This document shows positions 12,503-23,539 of a stretch of DNA of 64,000 nt, piece by piece. The notes under the pieces were generated by a model that saw nothing but the letters and a program-made list of their open reading frames with translations, did not search any database and was not told where the DNA came from. This DNA is from Marsupella aquatica (Eukaryota > Marchantiophyta). The position numbers were made by a program, and so were the translations under genes. The stretch is from the NCBI GenBank assembly GCA_973895155.1, contig OZ316891.1, positions 16,740,001 through 16,804,000 of the forward strand. The letters are read 5' to 3'. Position 1 is the first letter of the stretch. Every line of letters starts with the position of its first letter.

Positions 12503-13395
12503 CGAGGTCACGTTTAAAAGTCAGACCAGAGAGGTCAGCAAGAGGTCTCTATTTTGGGAAGACTTTCTGTACATTTATTTCTAATTACGACCTAGGGTGG
12601 AGCCCTTTCAAATGTGAATTGTTGGCATCAAGAGTTCCTTGTTTTCGATATATCTTGAAGTTTCCCTTCGTCTAAGATTGGGATCAGCACAAGGCTCTGC
12701 TATGCATGTTGAACGTCTTGATAACAGACTTCTCAGAGTAGACGCCAGGTGGCAGGCGAATAGTTGAAGACATGTACTTGGCAAGGTTAGTACACCATAA
12801 GATTCATCCATTTTTCATGTACTCATACATATTCTTAGGGTTCTTTGGCAAAGCAATTTTTGAAAGTCACCCACTGTAGTCCTACCATGTTGATTTGGTT
12901 GTAAAAATGAAGAAGTTTTGGCCGCTGTATCTAGCATCTTTAGGGACAACTCCCCCGACCGTGTCATGTTTGCCCGCCTGAGATACAATTTTTAATCTTG
13001 TGTGTTCGACTCATTATCAATGACAATATTCCAAAGATAAGTATTCTCTTCATTAGCAGTACTCCATCATTCGATGTCTTGGAATTGCTGTTGTCTTTGT
13101 TGTTTCACCTCAGACTCTATAACTACAGATTGGACTTATAATCTGAGTTTAGACTGTGCTTACAGACGTTCAGATGAGGTCTCATCTGAAAGTGATTTTC
13201 CAATCTGCGTTATTTTGTAGAGAACTTCACACGCAGTCCTGTAGTGACATTAGTAGGCTAAGGATATGACAGGGTTCACGCGGAGATGACGTTCGTTGGT
13301 TGCATTTCTGTGCACGGAATGTGATGTCAGCTAGTTGATTTTTTTCTAGGGTTTGCGAAAGCTCTTGAAAATTTAATGGTGTCTTGTTTGTGTCC
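12503..13395. other. 3' flank of the SUD1-like gene
   Basis: AT-rich sequence with no supported gene. It should hold the 3' untranslated region and polyadenylation signal of the ligase gene. I see no repeat or RNA gene. Confidence 0.35.
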
Positions 13396-13415
13396 GGGGG
13401 GGGGGGGGGGGGGGG
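13396..13415 (+). repeat. Poly-G run of 20
   Basis: Twenty consecutive G residues, followed by TGGCGCGCGCG. It is a simple repeat, prone to length error in assembly, and could form a G-quadruplex. Confidence 0.9.
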
Positions 13416-13742
13416 TGGCGCGCGCGTTCCTGCTTGATTTAAACATTAAAAACTATTTCGGAGGATGTTCATTTGTTGAAGAACGTGGTACACGTGCTTT
13501 ACTTTGTTCTGAGAAAGAAAAATTTGCAGATTCGCTGGTTTCCTGTTTTAAGGTCTGCCTGAATTAGGCACACATGCTGGATGATTGCAGAGGAGTGCTC
13601 CTTGTGTCGTGACATGGCATATTGTTTTTCCAAGATTGTCACCACTGGTTATGGTCTGTTTTATTTTTCTCGATTATATCTGTTCAGTCGTTCTTTTGAT
13701 TTCTATGATTACGGTGATCATCTCCATCTGGATTTGTGTCTC

Positions 13743-14010
13743 CGTGGATTTGTAGTATGGTGTCTTTGGTTAGATGGGGGTTGGGGACTAGTGTGTAGGG
13801 TCGTGTATTGCGGTCAGATGGGAGATGGCATTTCCATCATCATTTTCCAATGATGATAAATCTTTTCTGGCATTTCCATCATCGTCCCGTGGATTTGTAG
13901 TGTGGTGTCTTTCGCTAGATGGGGGTTGGGGGCTAGTGTGTAGGGTCGTGTATTGCGGTCAGAATGATGATGGTAAATGTTTTCTGGCATTTCCATCATC
14001 GTCCCCCAAT
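13743..14010. repeat. Two-copy tandem repeat, 144-bp period
   Basis: A block of about 76 bases starting CCGTGGATTTGTAGT at 13743 recurs at 13887, and the intervening TTTTCTGGCATTTCCATCATC segment recurs at about 13863 and 13980. The copies differ at a few positions. The open frames reported across it on both strands reflect the repeat and are not genes. Confidence 0.8.
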
Positions 14011-14349
14011 GATAATAATTGTTTTCAAACAGCAATTTTGTTGCATGAATAACAATGATCTTCTTGGTACAAGTCTCATACAAAGTCATCTTGGATGACC
14101 ACCATATCAAAGTCAAAGTTGCCTGACCTAGGCAAGTTCCTGATGAGATCCACTGCTTTGCTCTCCCATGGGCCATGAGGGGCCTCAAAAGGTCGCAAAA
14201 GCCCTTGAGATGCATGATAATGTGAGCTATTCTTCTGGCAAAGTAGCATTTCTTGGCATAGTCAATAGTTTACTTCTTCATGCCTGGCCTATGGCACTGC
14301 CTATTCAACAAAGCATCTTCTTATAAAGGCAGATGAAGTCTCTTTTTAA

Positions 14350-14600
14350 GAGCCTAGGTCTAGAGTGAAACCTCTAGACCTATGGCCATCATGTGTGGAA
14401 AACAGAGGTCTAGAGTCAAGCCTCTAGACAGGAACTCTATAAAGATCCTAGGTCCAGAGTGCAACCTCTAGACAGGAACACTATGGCCATCATGTGCATG
14501 GAAAAAAGAGCCTAGGTGTAAAGTGAAATTTCTAGATTGTAACTCTAAAAGAACCTAGGTCTAGAGTGAAGTCTCTAGACTCTAACTCTATGGCCATGTG
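14350..14600. repeat. Array of short hairpin units GTCTAGAG-N6-CTCTAGAC
   Basis: Five spaced units carry the dyad GTCTAGAG/CTCTAGAC around a 6-base loop. The arms lie at 14358-14365/14372-14379, 14408-14415/14422-14429, 14452-14459/14466-14473 (one mismatch), a degraded unit near 14510-14535, and 14559-14566/14573-14580. Between units the phrase ACTCTATGGCCATCATGTG recurs with variation. The array is non-coding. Confidence 0.8.
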
Positions 14601-14879
14601 TGCATGGCCATATACATGACTATGATGTATGTCAACTGGTATATGTAAATTTTTGGTGATAAGTTATAAGTATTTACATTCAAAAAATGGGCACTATGGC
14701 CCCACCACAACATATGTGCATAGAAAGAAAGAAGGATGTGCATACAAAGACAGACTTGCATTCAAAAACATATGGTATATTATATATGATTATTAAAATG
14801 ATGAGTTTTTTTCAATTCATTAACATTCAAATAATATGAATAGAGAATATATTTTGATAACATTTCATTCTCCTCTTTG

Positions 14880-15610
14880 CTATTCATAGAGTAAATATAG
14901 ATTTTTGACTGGGCTGGTCGTCCTGATGAAAAACAACCCCACTGGCAATATCCAATGCATCAATCCAAATTTTATAATGCTTGCTCGCAACTTTGATACC
15001 AGGGACACATGATTCATTTGCCTACTTCAATTCTTGGAATGCACCCTTGCATTTCTTGATCCAATGGAACACCTTGTCTTTGACATATACAAGGGACACA
15101 TGATCTTCCCAAAGCTCTTGATGTATGGTAGAAGGATACAAAGCCAACAACCCAGGGCTGCAGTGAGATTGGTCAACGTCCCCCATTCTTGAATGGCCTT
15201 CCCCTTCTTAAAACTCAGGGTCATCCTTTCCTGTGATCATGTGACCTGCAAACTCAACTTGCTAGGCATTAAACTTGTAACCACTAGGTTTTGCATAAAG
15301 CACACTGTCCCTCAACCTCTTGAGCACCTCTTGTAAAAGGCGGTTGTGTTTGTTGAAAGTCTTCCCATAAACCAAGATATTGTTCAAAATGATCACCACC
15401 CCTTGATCCAATAGATCATGGAAACACACTGTTCAAAACATCATGAACATAGTGGGAGCATTGGATAAGATGAAAGGCATCACCAAAAACTCATAGGACC
15501 CAAACCAAGACCTAATAGCCATCAAAACTTATGGCCTTCAACCACCCAAACTTGGTAATAAGTTGTCCTGAGATCCAACTTAAAGAAGTACTTGGTTCCC
15601 ACCAGGCATT
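14880..15610 (-). pseudogene. Ty3/gypsy (chromovirus-like) reverse transcriptase-RNase H relic
   Basis: Read on the minus strand from about 15610 down, decayed fragments follow the order of a gypsy pol gene: a palm start resembling KLDLRTTYYQV, then the region before the connection domain, then KAIQEWGTLTNLTAALG and IKSFGKIMCPL (15050-15200), then an RNase H start resembling IWIDALDIASGVVFHQ near 14900-14960. There are many stops and frame changes, so it is not functional. Neither LTRs nor integrase were found beside it. Confidence 0.7.
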
Positions 15611-15999
15611 ACACAAATCATCTTAATAGTCTATTTGTTAAGTGTGATATAATAGTGTTGTTTTAAGTTATAGAAATAAGCAATTTTTTGCAATGTTTTT
15701 GGTTGGTTTAGAGGGACTTTAAGCTTAAATTATAGTAGTAGGATAAAGAAGCCAGTTTAGTAAGGGCGTTGCCTACACTTACTAAGGGCGCCTTGAGTAA
15801 ATTAACCCTAACTTTCTTGCCATTAAGATCAAATGTGTTCAAGAAGCTCTATTCAACCAGATAAAGAGTTTCTGAGAATCTATTAGAAGAATCAAGTTGC
15901 CGCTCTTTTGTTTGTGCATTTCAGGAGGGTGTTAACTTAATACACAGCTTATTGCTTGCATAGAATCCCACTTATTCTATACTTGTTAACGAGGAGTAA

Positions 16000-16440
16000 C
16001 AAAATCTACCCAATGTTGAGCAGTGAATGGGTTTCCCCAACTGTGATCAGTCCCAAGAAACCAGGTCCAGATAGAAAGAATAAGATCTGAGTTTGCCAAG
16101 ATTTGGGGAAGTTGAATGCAGCCTCTATGAAGGATCACTACCCTCTTCCCTTCATTGACATGGTGCTTGACCTTGTTGCCCTCTGTGAATTGTACAGTTT
16201 TCTGCATGACTACTTTAGTTATAAGCAGGTTTCCATTCAAAGGAGGATAGAGACAAGGTCGCGTTTACCACAAATTGGTACTTATGCATGATGTTGTTTG
16301 GGTTATGCAATGCTCCATGTACCTTCCAACATATAATAATGATTATATTCCAAGAATACTTCAGGCATTTCATTGACAAGTTCTGTGTTTACAGCTTGGC
16401 TGCTGACCATTTAATGCACCTTGAGAGAAAACTTTATAGA
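16000..16440 (+). pseudogene. Ty3/gypsy reverse transcriptase relic (second, opposite orientation)
   Basis: Fragments in changing frames match a plant gypsy reverse transcriptase: LNAASMKDHYPLPFIDMVLD (about 16108-16170), a following palm segment with YSFLHDYFSYKQVSI, and MMLFGLCNAPCTFQ (16288-16330). The LCNAP wording resembles the gypsy element at 36.8-37.4 kb more than the minus-strand relic beside it. It is truncated and full of stops. Confidence 0.7.
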
Positions 16441-16789
16441 ATGCGGGAAGGCATTATCTTTGGACAAGTTAGTTTGCAGAGAGATGACATGTTGATCCTG
16501 GCTGAGAATACTCTCCTTCCAACCTATACCCCCCAGGGGGGGCCGAGATGTGTGGGCCTAAACTAAGCGGATCTTATCCTAATGTAATCCAAGGTTAACT
16601 AACCCTAGTAAGGCCAAACTAACTAAGTCAAGAACTTGAGTCAATTTCTAATATCATCCTCTTTGGGTATTGACCACAGGTAAGCGGACCGAGTTCCTCA
16701 ATTGTATAGGGTCAATGAGGTTTCCTACCGGCTAAGGGGCCAATCTAGGCAAGGCATTTGGGGGACCACATTGTCCATGCTGGCCAGCT

Positions 16790-17700
16790 TTCTTGAAGAC
16801 CCATGATTACCATTGTCTACTACAACATATCATTCTAGTTGCCATCATTGGATTGGGCAATGAGGATCTTTGTGATGCCCTATGGTCATTAGGTAAGCTC
16901 TTGAGGTGGGTGTGTCAAAAAGAGGTGAATGAGGATGAGATTGCAGCCATAGACCTGTTTGGAGTGGAGGTACTGTGCAAGTTGGAGAGGGCACTCGCTC
17001 CTTTCATTCTTTGACAGTCAAGTTCACTTCCTCCTCCACCTAGTGAACGAGGTTGGAATTGCACGATTGGGACATTATTGTTGGATGTATAATTGGATAG
17101 TGTGGTATATGGGAGTGATGAAGTCATATGCGTCAAATTGTGCGAGAGTGGAAGGTAGCATATATTGCTGAGCATCATCTTGAAGCAGAGATCATATTTT
17201 ATTGTACAAACATTGTAGCTACACTTGATCCCAGTGCTCCAAGGGGCTGGATAGACGAGACATCAAGGGAAGCAGACTTTGAGAATGACCGTCTCATAGG
17301 GGTTTGGGGAGAACAACTTTTGGGCTTAGCTGAATGCCTTCAACTCACTACATTTATGTCGTATAACTTGCCTGAGATTTGGGAGATTGGACAACTTTTT
17401 ATGAGGAGGAAAAGACAAATAGTCATCGACCACACATCTTCCCCAAGTTTGTCCCATATATGAGGGAAAAGTGACAGAGATCAATGCCTTGTTGGAGCAA
17501 GGGGAGAGTGTACCAGACTTTCCTTTGGTTACAGACAACCTTCACACCTTGGTTCATGGACCATTACTCACATTGACAAATTGGACAGGAAGGCCATGTG
17601 ATCAAAGGGAAGACATTTTTGTGTGCAATGGCTTGATTAGAAGAGGGCAGCTACATAGGAGTGTGGGGTCATGGGTTGGTTCATCCAAGACTTGAGGGGG
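16790..17700 (+). pseudogene. CACTA (En/Spm) transposase relic, DUF4218-like
   Basis: Two overlapping frames resemble the C-terminal part of plant TNP2-type CACTA transposases. The stretch has LGKLLRWVCQKEVNEDEI, then LCKLERALAPFIL (16974-17013), and in the next frame DSQVHFLLHLVNEVG, HYCWMYNW and MKSYASNCARVEGSIY (17010-17168). This follows the DUF4218 pattern (CKLE..FPP, VHL..HL, RWMYPFER, K.YVRN.ARPEGSI). A further frame at 17128-17463 may be the downstream part. Frame shifts and stops make it a relic. The CACTA terminal repeats were not found. Confidence 0.7.
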
Positions 17701-20325
17701 GTCACTTCCATGGAAGTGGCACATCACATGCGATGAAGTATAGGCCCATTTAAATGGATGTGGCGGAAGACTTCCAAAGTTTTGTAAAAAAACATTTAGG
17801 GTTTTTTTTGTAAAAAATGGCAAAATATAAAGAAAGAAAGGGTTTTGCCAAAAAAAAACAATATCACTTATAAGTTAGTGGGGTCAAACCCTAAAACATT
17901 GCACACAATGTAATGGATGATTGTCGGAAACATATACAGTCACATGCCCTACAACCACAACCCTTGTACAATTCAATCTACATCGGACCCTCATAAAAGT
18001 GATTGGATACTTTTCTTATCGGAATGCTCCCGACTCTCAAAGTAACGCATTCGAGGACCATTTTTGTTTGCATCGGAGCTCTAATATGTCATATAAAAAC
18101 AATGGCAAATTGCATTATTTTTAGAATTGGAACTTTGCGATGTTATTAGTATTTTATGCTTGACTACACACAATACCGGAGCATTGGAAAAATTCTGACA
18201 ATGTACTAGTGCGGGGTGGGCCTTGTTGCAGTGTTGAATAAAACTGCCATTAGGCCTATTTTTTTTGAAGTCAAGTTAATTGTGCATGAAATAAATCAAG
18301 ACATCATTCAAAAGTAAAGTACTTCCTCACTCATTCCTTTGTGTAAAAGTGGGATTGAATGTAGAGTACTGGGCTCAAACGGACTGTTGAGAGTTGTACA
18401 GGGTGCAGTCTAAGGGTTACTTGGCCTATCACAATGTCAAGTAGCACGGATGAGGCGTCACAAAGCTGAGCCTGAAAGGGGAGGATGCCAACCTTAACTC
18501 CCAAGACATAGTTTAGGGCACTCCCATGTAACTCTGCGCCAGCTGCACTGGCTACCCTAAAATCGTGCCAATTTTTTAGGCCCCTACCTAAGGCACAAGC
18601 CCTAAATTTGCACATACAACTCTACCCCCTTCTCCTAAGTGCAATAGGAACGACAGTCGCCCCGCAGCTAGCAGCACAAGTACCATGCCCAGGCCTATGT
18701 TGCAGAGGATCGTGGCACACACACACACCAGTGAAACCCTTCTGACAAGAGACGCAGGCTGCCTACCACAACGATCGAAGATACTCTCAACATGGCGCGT
18801 GCAGGACAGGTATGTGTAAACAGACCACATTTGCTTATTTCCTACATGAATAATTGACGATTTCCACAAGCAGTTATGCAATACCGGCTAGCCTAGTGTT
18901 GGTCCATGTCTCCCCGTTACCGCCGCGGCTACAGGTAGCAGAAACATGGGACAGGGATTAAATGAAAATGATTTTTGATCCCGCCCCAGGGATGGGGGCT
19001 GAACAACGACCCTGGGGTCTGTAATGCAGGTCATCTCTCCTGCATCCCAACACTAGTTGATGGTCAACTTCACGCAGCTTGACTGGCTGTTATGTAGTAC
19101 CGCATAGATGTCCTGGATTCATCCTGGATTACACTAGTCCTCACAATGCTAACTTCTCAATATATGCCGATTACTAACCGTGGCTTTTACTGTGATCACT
19201 CTCACTCGATCACCGACATTCAACAAAAATTGCTTTTTCCCTCAACACTATGCATACGACTTTCCACACCCTGCATCTGGCAAGGATTATACCCTTGGCC
19301 TATTCCCATCGTTATTCGCCTCTATCAACATAAGCATATCGTCGCAGCCTTACATGTTGTGCACAGGCCAAACTACACATGCACTTCTAGTAACTAGATG
19401 TCTGCTACAATGACAGGTTTTTTTCTCATTCACAATTGTGTCCTGGTTCGACTACCAACTTTAACTTTAATTTTAACACTACCTAGCCTACGATATCTTT
19501 ATGTCTGTTGACCATATCTTTATAAAGATATCTTCATGTCTGTTGACCACATGTGCTGCAACAAGACTTAGATTTGTCCATGACCGCAAACCATGACTAA
19601 TTCATGATAAAATGTCTATCGATGGTATAACCAGATAATGTGAATGACTCGGTATGTGGGTATTTAAAGAGACATTATTCGTTACCATGCTCAACGCTGT
19701 CCAGACTTTGCTTATGCTAGCTATGATTTAGTCCAGAGTTGACATTGGCCTTGAATGGGTGTTCTTCTTATGAAATTATCTCTCTTACAATGAGCAAGCA
19801 TCATCATATAATGCTCACAAAAATCTAACTTAGAAGATTCCAAATAAAAAAAATATTTTCCTACAAAGTACCCCTGGGCCCTCAGCTTATATAATACAGG
19901 TAGGACGTGCGAACGCTTCAAGGGTATTTTAAATTCATCCCGAACTAATTATTATAAGATAGTTAGAAGATAATAAGGGTGGGTTTTTTAGCGTCCAATA
20001 GGTTTTAAGTAACAAGGTATTTTTGAAACTCCCATTTATTATATTTAGGCAAGGGGGTAGTAATTTATTGCAACACGTGGCAGTATATGATTGGTCCACA
20101 TGTCTACTGTTAGTTGGTACTCATTATATTAATGTTTTTCAGGTTTTGGTCCTGACAACTTTGCTTCAAGGTTAATGGGGGTCCGGGCGGGGGTATTAGA
20201 GTGGTGGCAAGAGTGTGAGGCGATGGATGAGATTGACTCTCCGTCATATCGTGCACCAATCGTGCGGTGACGATAAGGCCAGGGAGAGGGCCGATGTGTT
20301 TGAATAGGATTAGGGCGTAGGCTCC
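17701..20325. other. Long stretch without a recognisable gene
   Basis: About 2.6 kb of AT-rich sequence. The short open frames here on both strands have no conserved motif. I see no RNA gene, tandem array or element ends. Confidence 0.4.
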
Positions 20326-21400
20326 TTGTCCCTCTCCCCCCTCCCTGCCCTCCCTGCATCCCTCCTGGCATTCCGTGGAGGGCTCATTCCTTGGTTCATT
20401 CCTCACTTGGTCCCCCACTTGCTGCCGATTGAGCTCGCTTCCCGGCTCGCTTTGACCTTTTCTCGTTGTTTTTGCAATCTTGCTGCAACAGTGATCGCGT
20501 TCACCATCCCCGCCGCCATTGCTTGTTTCTGGTCTCTGTCGTTGCTGGAGCTTTGCACATTGCTGCCATCGCCTTCAGCAGTTGTGCTTGCCGCCTTTGC
20601 TATCGCTGGAGCTTTGTTCATTGCCGCCATCGCCATCACGGGCGCCTTCAGTAGCTGTGCTCACCGCCTCCGCTTCAGCTCGGGCTTCAACTCTATGACC
20701 AGGTCTACGACTCACTCGATTGACAGGGCCGAGGATAGGGCTTGTTGTTTGACGTTCTTTGGTCGTTTGCCATTGCTTGCGCTCACTGTCTCTCGGACCC
20801 GATTCCCGAGTGTCTCTGCTTGTCATCTCCGCTCTCGTCTCCGCTGCTGTGGTGACACTTTTTGTGACTCTTGGCCCAACTCTTGGTGACCATTTTTTTG
20901 CTTCAAGGTTTTCTTGGTGCATTCGTAGTTTGGGTTCTTGGTGCTTTCTTTTGAATGGGCTTTTGAACTTTTAACTCTAAATGCTTTCATTTCTCGCAGT
21001 TGTTGTTGCCAAGGCTTAAGCACATACATGTTGCTGACAGTTTAGATAGGGTTAGGGTTGTGTGCATTGCGATGGCTCTTGGTGCCTCCCTCGTGGCATT
21101 CTATGTCGGGCTCATGCCTTGGCTCATTTCGATGATGGTCCCCCGCTTGCTCTGGGCTTGCTGCGGGGCTTGCTGTCATCCGCGTTCTTCTCTCTTTGTT
21201 CCAGGTTCTTTTTGCAATCTTGTTGCAGCGATCGCATCTGCCATCCGTGTCGCCATTGCTTGTCCATGGTCTCCGCCATTGCTGGAGCTCGGGCTAGAGC
21301 CCCACTTGTCGCCACCATCATCTTCAGCAGCTGTGCTTGTTGCCATTGCTTTATCAAAGCCTCTGGTTGTTGCCATTTGTTGCCTTTAGCAACTATGCTC
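20326..21400. repeat. Diverged tandem duplication, about 735-bp period
   Basis: The block 20350-20640 and the block 21085-21390 share order and wording: CTGGCATTC or GTGGCATTC, a TTGGTTCATT or TTGGCTCATT phrase, GTTTTTGCAATCTTG or CTTTTTGCAATCTTG, GCCGCCATTGCTTG or GTCGCCATTGCTTG, and a TTCAGCAG(C/T)TGTGCTTG segment. They have clear base differences. Open frames run on both strands through the GC-rich part but look compositional (Ala/Ser-rich against Arg/Gln-rich), so I do not call a gene. Confidence 0.6.
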
Positions 21401-22435
21401 ATTGCCATCGTCAGTCTAGTTACTTTGTCCCATGTTTATCAAATTTGATCCTTCCATTTTGCAATTGTGGTGACAATGCGTGGGGATTTTTGGGTTATTT
21501 ATTGCTTTCATACATGAAACTAGTGCTGGAAGGCCTACTGGAAGGTGTGGTGCGTCCCATGGTTCCCTAAACCCAAGACACCCCCTGCACAAGCCAATTC
21601 CCGTAGGTTTCGCTCTCGGCGAGGCCGGTTTCGTGGCTTAGCGGCATGGGACGCTGCTAACTCTACTAACATTTTACACACATATACTGGACAGATCCTT
21701 CATCGGGTCATGAGATACGTAGTCAACTTATTCTATGCCTTCCCTTGTTTTCCCTTTGTGGTCTTCCTTTAGGTATGTTTGGATTCTGCCGCCGGAATGA
21801 TCCCCAACTGGCTTGGGTAAGCCGCTAAGACCTCTCTCAGCTCGACACATCCAACTCTTACTACCTTGCTTACTCCCTTCTCTTGGTTGATGTGGGCAAT
21901 CTTCAAACAAGTTAATGCGACACACAAATAGCAAAATGACTCTTTCTGACTGAGTTATACCATGCACTTGCCATACAAACAATACTTCTCATACACAAGA
22001 TCTGCAAACTAAGCCGTGAGGCCAACTCTATTCATCTCTTAGGCATGAGGAAACATGAATATACACAAGGGTCACAGTATAACTAACCGAGAGCTTCTTT
22101 TACTACTTGATCCCAATCCTGTTGGTGCACTAAAAACTTGCTAAGAAAGAAGGCCTTGAACTCCCCGCAGCCCAGGTACTTATCCTGGCAGTGGATCCGC
22201 CTAATTCCTTGCAGCGTAAGCCTAATCTACCTAACTATAATCTACCTATGTACAGCGAGGCAGGAGCACAAGTGTTGCTCTTACCAGTGGATCCGCAATC
22301 CCACTAATCTAAGTGTCAAGGCCGCCTCTTGGTCCTGATCCTAATTCTAAACTTGGAGATCTGAGCCCGCCCTGCCCACTCACGCCTCCTTCCTCCACAT
22401 CCGCCCTCCTTAAAAGGAGCGGCCCTCCACCACCG
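21401..22435. other. No recognised gene; flank of the older coiled-coil reading frame
   Basis: No domain is recognisable in the short open frames. This region lies downstream (minus-strand sense) of the stop of the coiled-coil frame that ends at 22436 and may be the tail of that old element. Confidence 0.35.
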
Positions 22436-22953
22436 TCATGGTAGCGGTGGCTGGTCCTCAATGGACGCCCCCAACGCTTCCTCCGCAGCCACTGCCATAG
22501 GTCCGTCCTTTGACAAATTACCTGCCCCGGACCGAGTCAACTCTCCATCCGCCTGACTGGGCTCACCCTCGGCTTTGGTCTCAGCATCGTCCATGACCTC
22601 TAATACGGCTACGGCCTCCCCGACATGCTCTAGTGGTGGATCCGGTACCCCGGCTTCATCACTGAGTGTCCTGACCTCGGCTCTGCCATCCCTGCCTTCT
22701 AGGGTAGTTGGATCCTCTGCCGTGACCCTGCCTGAGGTTGGTGTCGGGTTTACCTCCTTGATCATGACGGCTTGAGAAGCCGCATTACTCCCTGACCCAA
22801 AAGGTTTTCGCTTCTTCTTCTTCCCTGTTTTGGCAGCTGGTCCCTTCCCCTTGCCACGTATCTCCGGCACTGGTGCGAGTGTTGTGGCTTGACCTTCGGC
22901 CAGTACTACTCCTGGAAACTTGATTGCCCCAATTGGAGTTGGACCTGATGAAG
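22436..22953 (-). pseudogene. C-terminal piece of the interrupted coiled-coil ORF (piece 3 of 3)
   Basis: On the minus strand this open segment encodes a lysine-rich stretch (GKGPAAKTGKKKKRKPFGSG) followed by an acidic Glu/Ala/Asp-rich tail that stops at 22436. Its upstream end is cut exactly at the gypsy insertion site. Taking out the gypsy element and one copy of its TGAAG duplication makes the frame run on from the piece at 44390-44852 without a shift. The parental protein resembles the gag-like or accessory proteins encoded by the giant LTR elements here. I cannot name a function. Confidence 0.7.
22949..22953. other. Left target-site duplication (TGAAG) of the giant gypsy element
   Basis: TGAAG directly precedes the 5' LTR (TGTGACGCC...) and is repeated directly after the 3' LTR at 44390-44394 (...AACGTGACA/TGAAG). 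Five bases is the usual length for Ty3/gypsy integrases. Confidence 0.92.
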
Positions 22954-23321
22954 TGTGACGCCGCCGGTATGACGGGTAATGAGTAATTTGGTCTAACCGC
23001 GCTTAGCACGCGCGTTAGGGGTATCTTAGGCCATTATTATTAGCATAACGACAATATTTAGGTAGCCATTATGAGTAGGAAATCATTAGTCAATAAGGGG
23101 AATTCATGTTCGGGCTGGCGGCGTGTTGCCATTCGCACGCTCGGGTTGCGAGCATGTAATGGGCCCTTTTTCCCCCTCCCTCGGGTCTGTATAACAAACT
23201 CCGGGAGGCGGCCACTTACACGAGCTGACCTGGACTGGCGAAGGGGCCGGTACACTGCAAGCGTGAAAGGCTTGGCCTATAAGCGACGAGGAGGCGTTGG
23301 GCGATCGACGAGCTCTCAGGG

Positions 23322-23328
23322 TATAAAA
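23322..23328 (+). promoter_or_regulatory. TATA box of the 5' LTR promoter
   Basis: TATAAAA within GGGTATAAAAGGGG. The same box is kept in the 3' LTR at 39888-39894. Transcription would be expected to begin about 30 bases downstream, ahead of the LTR-borne reading frames. Confidence 0.7.
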
Positions 23329-23539
23329 GGGGGGCCGATCCTTTGTAGTGCACCAACTCTCCAGTCCACGCGCCAGCTTTGATCCCAGCTCTCTCACTTT
23401 TCCTTAGTCACCTGCTATCTCCTTTGAATGTCGCACACGATCCTTTCCAGTTTGGCCATACCATTCTGGACTCAGTTCCTGTCTATCAGAGGGCACTTGG
23501 GCCGACTCGTTGAAACACGCCAACCCGCGCCGATATGAG

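Noticed and set aside
13396-13415. Functional G-quadruplex switch
   Set aside because: A pure G20 run can fold, but nothing nearby suggests a regulated gene, and run lengths of this kind are often assembly-uncertain.
20403-20922. Arg/Ser/Ala-rich minus-strand open frames as a gene
   Set aside because: Composition-driven frames open on both strands within a diverged tandem repeat. No domain or clear start context.
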